Source: GCA-2720865 sp047630275 (GTDB lineage: Bacteria > Bdellovibrionota > Bacteriovoracia > Bacteriovoracales > Bacteriovoracaceae). From it: a stretch of 64,000 nucleotides of DNA. The notes under the pieces were generated by a model. The model made no database searches. It was not told the DNA's origin and was given only the letters and a program-made list of their open reading frames with translations. Shown in pieces: positions 43,504 through 52,056 of the stretch (positions are counted from its first letter, which is position 1; each line of letters opens with the position of its first letter). A program made the translations under genes and the position numbers. The stretch is taken from NCBI GenBank assembly GCA_047630275.1, contig JBLHVN010000003.1, positions 666,129 through 730,128 of the forward strand, in the 5' to 3' direction.

Positions 43504-44775
43504 ATGGTTTTAAAAAATCGAAAACTAAGGCATATTATCGCCGTGCGTAACCTATTACAGATCCTCATATTCACGTTCTTCGGAAGCAGTGCCTTTGCTG
43601 GTTATTATTCGACCTTGCCTAAGGGAGTTCGCGCCTTTGAGTTCCGTCATATCTTCACCAGTGATATCGGAAGCCTCTATAATAATAAAGGCGTCAAAGA
43701 GGATATCTATTTCAAAGAGAATTTAAACGCAGAGATCTTAGCCTCACTTAATACGGCCACTCAAGTTTACTTTGAAGAACTCAAGGCCCTTTCTCCTGAG
43801 GCTCACGACGCTTTTAGCTTTGGGGAATACCAAGCAGAAGGAAGTGCTAACGTTGACGTACAAGTTGTCGGCGGCGGCATAGGAATCACAGATAAGTTAA
43901 CCGCTTACTTTGGCTTTCCTATCTTTGATGCGGAAGTAAATCTTGATATCAGAAGAACACAAGGAAATAATCACGCACAAGTGGCCTCTATTCTTGAAAG
44001 AGATGCCGGTGACTCTGATACTGGAAGAATCCTTGGGCAACTAACCGGACAATTACCAGATGCTACGGGAGAACTTCTCCAGGGAGTTATGGTTAATATG
44101 TATGGCTATAAACCTGTTGGAAGCTGGAAAGCTAAAGGCATGGGAGATACAGAGATTGGTCTTATGTACCGCATAGCCGAATGGGATTACTCAGGTCTTA
44201 TGATGGTTGGCGGAATAAACCTTCCTACAGGCAGGGAAGATGATCCAGATATCATCCAAGACTTTGGATTCGGTGACGGTCAAACTGATATCTTCGCTGA
44301 ATTCGGTGGTGGCTTTGTTATACCAAGGTATTACTTCGGATTTGATTCTTTCATCCGCTATACCTATCAATTACCGACAGAGAAGAATCTAAGAATTCCT
44401 GATACGCCGGGAATCCCTATTGGACTTTCAAAAGGTGAGTTTACAGAAAAGCTGGGTAATAAAGTTGATTTCAATCTTCAAGGAAGTTTCTTTCCCAATG
44501 ATTGGTTAACTGTTTTTGGTGGTTATATTTATTCTCACCAAGGTCAAAGTAAGTATAGTTCTGATAATGCTTACGCCAACGATGCTTTGGCCCTAGATAC
44601 AATGATAGAAACCCACACCCTACTAGGAGGACTTGAGTTCTCAACGGTGAACCTTTTTAAGCGAGGAAAATTCTGGGCACCACTTTCGATCTCACCTAGT
44701 GTTCAAAGAATTGTAAGAGGAATAAACTCTCCTTCCTATACTAGGTACAATTTAAAGTTCAGATTGTTCTTCTAA
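43504..44775 (+). CDS. Outer-membrane beta-barrel protein
   Basis: The 423-residue protein has a basic start (MVLKNRKLRHIIAVRN) and a signal sequence (cleavage near AFA-GYY); a GTG at codon 14 could be the true start. The mature protein consists of many short Gly/aromatic-rich amphipathic strands (FEFRHIF, GITDKLTAYFGFP, MVGGINLPTGREDD, YYFGFDSFIRYTYQL) and ends YNLKFRLFF, with a terminal Phe as in BamA substrates. It resembles outer-membrane transporters of the FadL/MetA-pathway-like 'transporter' group by its INLPTG motif, but no function can be given. Its stop overlaps the convergent epimerase gene by four nt. Confidence 0.7.
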   Translation: MVLKNRKLRHIIAVRNLLQILIFTFFGSSAFAGYYSTLPKGVRAFEFRHIFTSDIGSLYNNKGVKEDIYFKENLNAEILASLNTATQVYFEELKALSPEAHDAFSFGEYQAEGSANVDVQVVGGGIGITDKLTAYFGFPIFDAEVNLDIRRTQGNNHAQVASILERDAGDSDTGRILGQLTGQLPDATGELLQGVMVNMYGYKPVGSWKAKGMGDTEIGLMYRIAEWDYSGLMMVGGINLPTGREDDPDIIQDFGFGDGQTDIFAEFGGGFVIPRYYFGFDSFIRYTYQLPTEKNLRIPDTPGIPIGLSKGEFTEKLGNKVDFNLQGSFFPNDWLTVFGGYIYSHQGQSKYSSDNAYANDALALDTMIETHTLLGGLEFSTVNLFKRGKFWAPLSISPSVQRIVRGINSPSYTRYNLKFRLFF

Positions 44776-45773
44776 TGCATAAAAGAATAAAAAAGACGTC
44801 CCTTTTCTTCAGTCACAAGTCCGAAAGGATCTTTCTCTAAAAAGAGGAATGAATCTAAATCAAAGTAATCAACTCCAAAGGCCAAGTTTAAAGCACTTGA
44901 AATTCCCAAGGTCGACTCAATCATACATCCGAGCATGGTCTTAATTCCAAGCTCTCTAGCATCTCTGATTTGCTTCATGGCCTTTAAGTATCCACCAGCC
45001 TTTTGAAGCTTTATATTTATGGCATGGAACCTCTCGGCATGATACTCAGTAATATCTGTATCAGTGATAGATTCGTCTCCCATAATGTCGACTTCAGCCT
45101 TATCAAATAAATAAAGATAGTCGTCATGATTCGAGGCAGGCATAGGCTGCTCTAGAAATTCGATGGGTAAATTTGGACCAAGTTTTTCTATGAATTTTAT
45201 AACCGAGTCCGCATCTTTAAAGCTTTCATTGGCATCAATTCGAATATTCCCACGAAAGTTCTTATTTAATTCTAAAACCTTTTCAACTGCATTATCCTGA
45301 TCAACTTTAATCTTCAGAGCGTGAAAACGATCGAGTGAATGCTCTTTAAGAAAGCTCTTTATTTCCCCTACTTCTAAAATAGGAAGTGAATATCCTGTAT
45401 TGACTGTATTTAAGGTGTTAAGCCCTAGAACTTGGTGAACACTTTTATCACTTAAAACAGCAAGGTAGTGAACAAAAGCTGACTCAATTCCAAATCTTAA
45501 ACAATTAGGAATATCAAGTGAACCTAGAGTCTTAAGGAGAGCTTCAATAGTTAAAAGGTTTTCAGGTTCTTTTTCAAGAAACTTATTAAACCCTTTTTCA
45601 ATCTCACTGGCCGAGTCTTGGAGTCGGGTACTAAGAGAAACTTCACCCTTACCTTTAAGCCCATCGCATTCGATATTGATAAAGTACTGAACCTTTTTAT
45701 TAGTGCTCCCATGAGCAATCTTCCAAGTGTATCTCAGGGGCAATTCAATTTTTTCTATAGACCAATTAAGCAT
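44772..45773 (-). CDS. Dipeptide epimerase (L-Ala-D/L-Glu type), enolase superfamily
   Basis: From the ATG at 45773 the protein has 333 residues; longer in-frame starts would add an unlikely hydrophobic segment. The enolase-superfamily machinery is complete: KxK acid/base (Lys154, Lys156), metal ligands Asp180, Glu208 and Asp233, and the second base Lys255. The DxD motif Asp305-x-Asp307 (YFDLDSF) marks dipeptide epimerases. The reaction interconverts L-Ala-D-Glu and L-Ala-L-Glu, allowing murein-derived peptides to be used as food. It links murein breakdown (MltD-like gene) with Dpp uptake. No good Shine-Dalgarno is visible. Confidence 0.88.
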   Translation of the reverse strand: MLNWSIEKIELPLRYTWKIAHGSTNKKVQYFINIECDGLKGKGEVSLSTRLQDSASEIEKGFNKFLEKEPENLLTIEALLKTLGSLDIPNCLRFGIESAFVHYLAVLSDKSVHQVLGLNTLNTVNTGYSLPILEVGEIKSFLKEHSLDRFHALKIKVDQDNAVEKVLELNKNFRGNIRIDANESFKDADSVIKFIEKLGPNLPIEFLEQPMPASNHDDYLYLFDKAEVDIMGDESITDTDITEYHAERFHAINIKLQKAGGYLKAMKQIRDARELGIKTMLGCMIESTLGISSALNLAFGVDYFDLDSFLFLEKDPFGLVTEEKGRLFYSFMH

Positions 45774-45839
45774 GTTTTTTCTTTGATAATAAATTGTTAG
45801 AATATAGATACATAATACCTCTAAACTGAACGAAATGAA

Positions 45840-46928
45840 ATGAGCTTTCCAACAGAACATATTATTAATGCCGTTGTAATTGGATTCGTTGCCATATTTT
45901 TAGCGAAACTCTTTGCTCCCATTGTGATGTCTATCTTTAGTCCTGATAAAGATAATAAAAAGAAAGGTCTAGGAAGCACTAACCTTGAGGCAATGATTGC
46001 CCATAAAGAGGCCATGCTTAGAAGAGGTGAAAATACTTCCTCTGGCTCTGTGAATAATAATGCTTTGGCCGCTGGCATCGATGCAAAAAGATCAAACCGT
46101 TCAGAAGTAGAGCTCCGCTACTTAGATAAAAAAGAGAACACTGAAGATGAAGATGAAAAGTTGGAGATGATTAAGGTCTGCACTTTGTTTGAAAGCCTTC
46201 AGTGGGGAGAGGGTCCGGCTATCAATGAGATCAGGCAAAAGTTTAATAAGAAATTTGGAACTGCGCCTGGGCAAAGAGTTTTTATCAATAATTTGAAGAA
46301 CCTTATTAAAAGAGAGGTTCCTATTTCAAGAGTAACAACGAATCTACCTACCTATGAGGAACTTGTTGAATTAATCATAGTAAAAACCTTCCTCCAATCC
46401 CTAGCTTGTCCGGATGAGTACACTCCAGAGATTCTAAAAGCTGTTTCGAGGAAGTTACGCATTTCAAGTTCTTCATTATCAAAAGCGGTGGCAACTCTAT
46501 TGGCCAAGACTCAAGGAATGAATGAGCAAAAGATCTACCCTTCTCTGCTAGAATCTAAAGACGCCTTTTTCTTCTGGGATATTCCAACAAGAGAGAACTT
46601 AATCAATAAGGCCCTAGTCTCTGAAAATAAAAAGTACTTTATAAAGATTAAAGAATTAATAGAGCTTATAAGTTCTGAAGCCCATCTTTATCACAGCCTC
46701 TCACCCCTTCCTGATTTAAAGGGAAAGAATGATATCAAAGGGGCGCTTAGCCTCTTTGGACTAAAAGAAGATGCCACAGCTGAACAAATTAAAAAAGCCT
46801 ATAAGAAGATCTCCATGCTCAAGCACCCCGATCGTCTGGCCAGTAAAGGAATACCTAAGGCCTTCGAGGACATTGCCCATGAAAATTTCACAAGAATACA
46901 ATCCGCCTATGAGTTAATAAAAAAATAA
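45840..46928 (+). CDS. Membrane-anchored J-domain protein
   Basis: The 362-residue protein has one N-terminal membrane segment (about 9-32), a charged linker and a C-terminal J domain (about 300-362) with the diagnostic HPD (329-331) in MLKHPDR and the helices around it. The J domain should stimulate a DnaK-type chaperone near the inner membrane. The layout recalls DjlA, although the middle part (about 105-295) does not clearly match TerB. The next gene starts ten nt downstream, so they share a transcript. No Shine-Dalgarno is obvious. Confidence 0.75.
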   Translation: MSFPTEHIINAVVIGFVAIFLAKLFAPIVMSIFSPDKDNKKKGLGSTNLEAMIAHKEAMLRRGENTSSGSVNNNALAAGIDAKRSNRSEVELRYLDKKENTEDEDEKLEMIKVCTLFESLQWGEGPAINEIRQKFNKKFGTAPGQRVFINNLKNLIKREVPISRVTTNLPTYEELVELIIVKTFLQSLACPDEYTPEILKAVSRKLRISSSSLSKAVATLLAKTQGMNEQKIYPSLLESKDAFFFWDIPTRENLINKALVSENKKYFIKIKELIELISSEAHLYHSLSPLPDLKGKNDIKGALSLFGLKEDATAEQIKKAYKKISMLKHPDRLASKGIPKAFEDIAHENFTRIQSAYELIKK

Positions 46929-46938
46929 GGAAGCTTTA

Positions 46939-48594
46939 ATGCCAAAATCTGAAGAACAATTAGTAGAAGATATGGAGCGAGAGCTTATTCATATTATTTC
47001 TGAGACCAATGGAATTAGCCTAAGCAACACTTTAGAACTCCTTTCCTATAGCCCTATCTCTCGGAAAAACCCCCTCGTCTTAAAAAATGTCGATGAATTC
47101 ATTCAGCTTCTGGCCATGTTTCATATTGATGAAGTTCCAATTGAAAAGCTCTTAGACCACCCTGTCTCAAGAGCCTTTAGACAGTTCTTTAAACTCTTTC
47201 CCATTTCCTATCACGAAGAACATATCCACTTAACAGGATCACTAAGCGCAGAGTTCATTTACCCAAAATTAAAAAAGCTAATTGAAGGCCCTCAAAAGAA
47301 AATCTATAAGAAAAAGATCGTTGAGGTTTATGGAGAAGATGCCTGGCCTATCACAAGTGTCCAAGACGTTGATTATCTGATCCGCCTAAAAGAAGGAGAG
47401 CAGTTTAAGACTTACTTAAAGATTCTCTTTTTACCCAAACTTATCTTAACTGATAAAAAGGCCCATATAGATGCTGCCTATCATATGGCTTCAGAACTTA
47501 ACAAAAAATATAATATTGGTAAGATTCGTTTGAAGTTTACCCTCTCTAGAAGTTCAGGTATTAGCTCAGAGCAAATCCCAGGGACCACAGAAGTTAGTGA
47601 AGAAGATGTTGTCTTAGGACTTTATGAAGGTTTCTTAAAGTATCAAAAAGAAGTCCCTAGCTTTAATTTTGTTCTTAGCCCAAGTTTCAGAAAAGAAGCT
47701 GACTTCTATGATTCAGGAAAATATAAATCTAAGAAAGATCATTTCAATCAACAAGTAAACTCCATCATGAGTCTTTTAGAAAAATACCCTTATCTAGAAG
47801 GGCATCTTAAAGAAGTCGATACAGTTGGGGATGAAAAAGAGCTTTATAGAAAGGCTCACTTTGAAGAAATGAGAACAGGACTTCGCCGTTTGCAGTATGG
47901 CGGTTTTCGAATTAGATCTCACCATGGTGAAACCTGGAAAGTCTTAAGAAAAGGTGTTCAATCAGTGGATAATGCTATGAATATTTGGCATATAGATACT
48001 CTTGAACATGGTTTAAGTCTTGGAGTTAATCCCAATTATTATTTTCACCGTATCTATCAAAAGGCCATGGAGCTCAATAGAATGGGTAAAGGACCTGATA
48101 CCCAAAGCCAGCTCTATGACGAACTTGATGATATGGAATGGCATGACCCTAGAGTTAAAGAAAAGATCTTAAATGGTGAAGCTCTCACTGAAGACGAAGA
48201 GACGAGCTTTATTAAAACTAAGTTTCATACCGCTAGAGAGATTGAGCATTATCAGCATGATGTTCTTAATAGAATGATCCATAAGAAAGTTTCCTTAGTA
48301 GCTCTTCCTTCTTCAAATCTGAAGCTCACAGGAATGTTCCCCGATTATAAAGACCACCCCTTTTCTTGGTGGGAGAAAAAAGGCGTTAACCTAGGAATCG
48401 GAACAGATAACTATATAACTCTCAGCACGGATTATATTAAAGAACTCTTGATTCTCCTTTTTTCAGATCCAGAGAACTTAAAGATCACAAAGCTATTAAT
48501 GGTCGCCACTAAAGAAAAACGTAGGCCCTTTATTAGTCATCTACTTTGGAAAATGAGAAAAGATATAGTTAAATCAAAAGCTAAAAAGAATTAG
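46939..48594 (+). CDS. Divergent adenosine deaminase-like metal-dependent hydrolase
   Basis: A 551-residue protein that keeps scattered motifs of the adenosine deaminase family: HIHLTGS (His95, His97, the metal HxH; normally HxHLxGA), RSHHGE (HAGE equivalent), DTLEHG (RIGHG equivalent), PSSNLKLTG (SNxxT) and GIGTDNYITLST (TDD equivalent). Length is far above typical ADA (330-350), with insertions at about 100-170 and 340-400. It probably deaminates a purine or a related compound, but the substrate is unknown. AAGGAAG precedes the ATG. Its end overlaps the convergent GT9 gene by 14 nt. Confidence 0.7.
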   Translation: MPKSEEQLVEDMERELIHIISETNGISLSNTLELLSYSPISRKNPLVLKNVDEFIQLLAMFHIDEVPIEKLLDHPVSRAFRQFFKLFPISYHEEHIHLTGSLSAEFIYPKLKKLIEGPQKKIYKKKIVEVYGEDAWPITSVQDVDYLIRLKEGEQFKTYLKILFLPKLILTDKKAHIDAAYHMASELNKKYNIGKIRLKFTLSRSSGISSEQIPGTTEVSEEDVVLGLYEGFLKYQKEVPSFNFVLSPSFRKEADFYDSGKYKSKKDHFNQQVNSIMSLLEKYPYLEGHLKEVDTVGDEKELYRKAHFEEMRTGLRRLQYGGFRIRSHHGETWKVLRKGVQSVDNAMNIWHIDTLEHGLSLGVNPNYYFHRIYQKAMELNRMGKGPDTQSQLYDELDDMEWHDPRVKEKILNGEALTEDEETSFIKTKFHTAREIEHYQHDVLNRMIHKKVSLVALPSSNLKLTGMFPDYKDHPFSWWEKKGVNLGIGTDNYITLSTDYIKELLILLFSDPENLKITKLLMVATKEKRRPFISHLLWKMRKDIVKSKAKKN

Positions 48595-49549
48595 CTGTTT
48601 TAGCTACTAATTCAGGGGTGATGTCGACTAAGCATTTTTTATAAACAGCTTGGCTGCATTCACCTCGACCGTCTTTAGTACAGGGCCTGCATTCAAGGTC
48701 AACTTCAAGAGTCTTTATATTATCATTAGTAGCAAAGCCAAAAGCTGTAGGTCCTACCAAAGAGATTCCATTAACTCCTAAAAGGTCTGCCACATGGATC
48801 ATCCCCGTATCTCCAGAGATTAGGAGTGTTGACTGGGCCACAAGCTGACAGGATTCCTTATAGGTCAACTTACCGGCTAAGTTAGTCACTCGATTAGGAT
48901 CTATATCTTCAAGCTCTTGGCAAAAATGATCTGCAGGGCCTCCTAGAATCACAAACTTTTTATCATGCATTATTTCTATGAGTTTCTTAAAGTGCTCCAT
49001 AGGCCAGCGCTTCATCTCCCATGCGGCTGATGGGGCTAAAAGGATTCCTTCATAAGGAAGACGCTCTTCAGTTACAAAACTATCCCTAAAACTTGTTCTT
49101 GGATTAATTCCAAAAGACTCTAAAGGCTTATGATAAGAGATCATTCCTCTGAAGGGATTTGGGAATTTATTGACGCGGAACTTAAAAAGAAGAATCCTCT
49201 TTATCCTCTCTTTGCTTCTTCTTACAAACTGAGGGCCAATGCCAAAGGGTCTCAAAATAAAACAAAGGATCCTAGACCTAAGTGAGCTGTGCGCATCATA
49301 AATATGGGTATAGGATTCATCTCTAAGCTTAAGGCCAAGCTTTATCCAACCTAGAAGCCCCTCTTTACGGTTAAAAGACCATACCTTATTCACTTTAGGA
49401 GAGAGGGCCGGAACCTCTGCAAGGTCTTCCCTTGCGAGCCAATCAACTTCAGCCTCAAGAGGTTCTTGAGTAAGAGAGTCAAGAACTGCCATGCACTGAA
49501 CGATATCGCCAAAGCTAGAAAGTCTTATTATGAGAACTTTATTTTTCAT
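48581..49549 (-). CDS. GT9 family (ADP-heptose:LPS heptosyltransferase-like)
   Basis: The 322-residue GT-B enzyme starts VLIIRLSSFGDIVQ, the GT9 signature. SAAWEMKRWPMEHF (about 174-187) and ISGDTGMIHVADLLG (about 243-257) are the family's donor-binding blocks, and LVGPTAFGF follows. Cys in CRPCTKDGRGEC (late) is common in such heptosyltransferases. It would add heptose or a similar sugar to the inner core of LPS. The mRNA appears leaderless. It faces the protease gene at 49605 across 55 nt in which the two putative promoters overlap. Confidence 0.88.
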   Translation of the reverse strand: MKNKVLIIRLSSFGDIVQCMAVLDSLTQEPLEAEVDWLAREDLAEVPALSPKVNKVWSFNRKEGLLGWIKLGLKLRDESYTHIYDAHSSLRSRILCFILRPFGIGPQFVRRSKERIKRILLFKFRVNKFPNPFRGMISYHKPLESFGINPRTSFRDSFVTEERLPYEGILLAPSAAWEMKRWPMEHFKKLIEIMHDKKFVILGGPADHFCQELEDIDPNRVTNLAGKLTYKESCQLVAQSTLLISGDTGMIHVADLLGVNGISLVGPTAFGFATNDNIKTLEVDLECRPCTKDGRGECSQAVYKKCLVDITPELVAKTANSF

Positions 49550-49557
49550 CTATTACT

Positions 49558-49586
49558 AGAGTACAAGTTCTCAAATTGGGTGGCAA
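49558..49586 (-). promoter_or_regulatory. Putative promoter of the GT9 gene (leaderless)
   Basis: On the minus strand TTGCCA (49581-49586), 17 nt, TACTCT (49558-49563) with TTG just before the -10. The -10 ends eight nt before the ATG at 49549. There is no Shine-Dalgarno. It overlaps the divergent promoter at 49568-49597. Confidence 0.5.
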
Positions 49587-49597
49587 TTGGATAGAAT
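49568..49597 (+). promoter_or_regulatory. Putative promoter of the papain-like protease gene (leaderless)
   Basis: TTCTCA (49568-49573), an 18-nt spacer and TAGAAT (49592-49597) end seven nt before the ATG at 49605. No Shine-Dalgarno is present. It overlaps the divergent GT9 promoter. Confidence 0.45.
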
Positions 49598-49604
49598 ACT
49601 ATCT

Positions 49605-50951
49605 ATGAAACTAACCCTAATATTATTTACCTTTACTCAACTTGCCCTTGGCTCGACTTTTCATTCTCATTCCGTTGTAAATCGGGACCTATCGCCCCAT
49701 GGGAATATTGTTGTAGGTAGCATTTGGGAAAACCTTGGCTGGCCAATTCATAAGTCCCCAAAGTTTGAGCCTAAAAATAAAGTTTCCCCCCACCCTGCTC
49801 CAAAACCTAAACCATTACCAATACCAGAACCAACTCCTATACCCCAACCTCAGCCAAGGCCAAAGGTTGTTAAGAAAGCCGAACTCTCTAAAGGACAGGC
49901 CGCGGTTCAAGAAATGCTTCGAAAGAATAGAGAACGTTTAAAGTCTATAAAACATAGTGAAAAGAATGAAGAAGTTAGCCCAAAGCCTAAGAACTTAAAA
50001 GAAGAGTACCTAGCGGGTCTTAGTAAATTAAAGCGTGAAAACTCTCAGAGCTTATCAAACTGGAAATCTCAAAGAGAGAAGACCCTTTCAGGCTGGAGGG
50101 ATCAACAAAAGAAATTCCTCTCGCAACTAAAGGACTTTAAGAAAGCTCAGTTTAATTTAGAGGCAGGAGACTTTCCTGTTGGTCCATCAAAACTTAAGAA
50201 GCGAGTCACTACCCCAATTAAAGACAAGTACTACGTAATTCCAGGCGCCCTTGACCTACCCATTCGAAACCAGGGAAAAAGACCTACCTGTGCTGCTTTT
50301 GCTGGAGTCAGGGCCATTGAAACATTACTTATGGCCCATGATATTAAAAGAGACCTCTCTGAGCAATACCTCTACTGGCTAGCAAAACCTAAGTGCCAAA
50401 CAAGTCCATGTCCTAATAGAGGCTCATGGGTTTCAAAGCCTTTTAAACAATCAAGTTCTTCTCCTTATGAAGACATTCCTCTAGAACGCTCTTGCCCTTA
50501 CTCTAGTAATGATAATCCTAATAATCAAACCCACCTCCCACTAAAAGCTGGATGCCAGCAAGGAAGCGTAAAGGTTAATGGCTTTGATAAAGTTGAAGAC
50601 CTAGATCAAGTCGTAAAGGCGCTAAAGAATAACCAACCCGTCGTTGCTGGTTTTAAACTTTCAAGTAACTTTTATCAAAATAATGGGCTCGTCACATTTA
50701 TGAATTCAAAAAATAAGGGAGCCTTAGATGAACATGCTAATGGGCATGCACTCCTTTTAATTGGTTATATAAAGTTGCCTCCTGAACTGGTAAAACGAGG
50801 AGAAGGAAAACTTTGTTTCTTAAGTGCTAATTCTTGGGGAGAAGGATGGGGCCTTGGCGGTCATGCCTGCTTAACTGAGTCTTGGGTTCGCGAGTACAGA
50901 ATAAAGAATGCCTTTATGGCCTTAAATAGTGCTAAAATAAAAAACAAATAA
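49605..50951 (+). CDS. Exported papain-family (C1A) cysteine protease with Pro-rich stalk
   Basis: The ATG at 49605 starts with a signal peptide (MKLTLILFTFTQLALGS); an upstream TTG is less likely. The 448-residue protein has a Pro-rich linker at about 62-90 (PKPLPIPEPTPIPQPQP), a Lys/Gln-rich helical stretch (about 100-185) and a C-terminal papain domain (about 205-440). Catalytic residues are Cys229 (KRPTCAAFAG), His381 (NGHALLL) and Asn409 (SANSWGEGWG). The Gln of the oxyanion hole is in RNQGKRPTC. Several extra Cys suggest disulfides. It is probably a periplasmic or secreted protease; the helical stretch may act as a pro-region. Confidence 0.85.
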   Translation: MKLTLILFTFTQLALGSTFHSHSVVNRDLSPHGNIVVGSIWENLGWPIHKSPKFEPKNKVSPHPAPKPKPLPIPEPTPIPQPQPRPKVVKKAELSKGQAAVQEMLRKNRERLKSIKHSEKNEEVSPKPKNLKEEYLAGLSKLKRENSQSLSNWKSQREKTLSGWRDQQKKFLSQLKDFKKAQFNLEAGDFPVGPSKLKKRVTTPIKDKYYVIPGALDLPIRNQGKRPTCAAFAGVRAIETLLMAHDIKRDLSEQYLYWLAKPKCQTSPCPNRGSWVSKPFKQSSSSPYEDIPLERSCPYSSNDNPNNQTHLPLKAGCQQGSVKVNGFDKVEDLDQVVKALKNNQPVVAGFKLSSNFYQNNGLVTFMNSKNKGALDEHANGHALLLIGYIKLPPELVKRGEGKLCFLSANSWGEGWGLGGHACLTESWVREYRIKNAFMALNSAKIKNK

Positions 50952-50967
50952 TTTAAGAGAGGATAGG

Positions 50968-52056
50968 ATGCCTTTTAATAAAACCAACTTGATTAACCTC
51001 GTTCAACTTGCTGTTCAGCATGGCGCCAGTGATATTCATATAAGATCAGGAGAAGTTCCTTGCTTAAGAATTCGAGGGGATTTAGTTCCTGTTCAAACCA
51101 ATCCTCTTAGTGCTGAAGATATGAAAGAAGTATCTAAGATCATCCTTCATAAAAAAGAAGTCCTTGAGAAACTAGGCTCCTTAACTGAATATGACGGAGG
51201 CTTTGCCATTCCAGGTTTGTGCCGAATCAGGTTTAACTTCTTTAGGTTTAATAGAAAGATCGGTCTTATTTTAAGAGTTGTTAAAGAAACCATCCCTACT
51301 CTTGAATCCCTTGGTCTACCTAAAGTCCTTATGCATATTGCTCAACAACAGCGTGGTCTCGTCTTAGTCACAGGAGCAACTGGTTCTGGAAAGTCGACGA
51401 CCTTAGCTGGCATGATCGATTATATTAATACAAATAGGGCCTGCCATATAATTACAGTGGAAGACCCTGTTGAATACTTACACCCTCAAAAAACAGCAAG
51501 AGTCAGCCAACGAGAAATTGGAAAAGATACAAAAGACTTTGCGAGTGCATTGCGAGGAGCTCTAAGACAGGACCCGGATGTGATTCTCATTGGTGAAATG
51601 AGAGATGTTGAGACTGTCCAGATTGCCTTAAAGGCTGCAGAGACCGGTCATATTGTTTTCTCTACCATTCATACAACCGATGCCATCACTAGTATAGGAA
51701 GGCTTATTTCAATGTTTCCCCCTGAAGAGCAAGCGGAAGTGAGAAAGAGGCTTGCAGAGAACCTCTATGCTACCGTCAGCCAAAGGATGCTTAAGAATGC
51801 TGATGGTACAGGGGTTGTCATCGCTCAAGAGATCATGGTCACAAGCCCTGGAATTAAAGAATGTATCAAGGGTGAAGAAAGCATTAGCCGCATTCCTCAG
51901 ATAATAAGAGAAGGACGCGGTAAAGGTGGAAATGGTTCTCAAAGTTTCGATCAGAATATTATGGAACTATACGAAAGCGGAGCTATTACTAAAGAGACTG
52001 CTCTTGGCGCCGTATCTAGTCAATCAGACTTTATGCAAAGCCTGATTGTTAATTAA
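50968..52056 (+). CDS. pilT: PilT-type pilus retraction ATPase
   Basis: A 362-residue secretion ATPase with PAS-like N-domain (about 1-100) and RecA core: Walker A GATGSGKS (136-143), Asp box ITVEDPVEY, Walker B-like DVILIGEM, His box STIHTTDAI. IPQIIREG replaces the AIRNLIRE of classic PilT. Such ATPases drive type IV pilus retraction and twitching or prey contact in Bdellovibrio-like predators. No other pilus gene is nearby. The gap to the protease gene is 16 nt, with a GAGAGG site, so it may share that transcript. It ends overlapping the RDD gene by four nt. Confidence 0.88.
   Translation: MPFNKTNLINLVQLAVQHGASDIHIRSGEVPCLRIRGDLVPVQTNPLSAEDMKEVSKIILHKKEVLEKLGSLTEYDGGFAIPGLCRIRFNFFRFNRKIGLILRVVKETIPTLESLGLPKVLMHIAQQQRGLVLVTGATGSGKSTTLAGMIDYINTNRACHIITVEDPVEYLHPQKTARVSQREIGKDTKDFASALRGALRQDPDVILIGEMRDVETVQIALKAAETGHIVFSTIHTTDAITSIGRLISMFPPEEQAEVRKRLAENLYATVSQRMLKNADGTGVVIAQEIMVTSPGIKECIKGEESISRIPQIIREGRGKGGNGSQSFDQNIMELYESGAITKETALGAVSSQSDFMQSLIVN

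Noticed and set aside
45774..45860. Longer N-terminus for the dipeptide epimerase
   Set aside because: The added residues form a hydrophobic segment unlike any cytoplasmic epimerase, and the enolase fold starts at the ATG at 45773.
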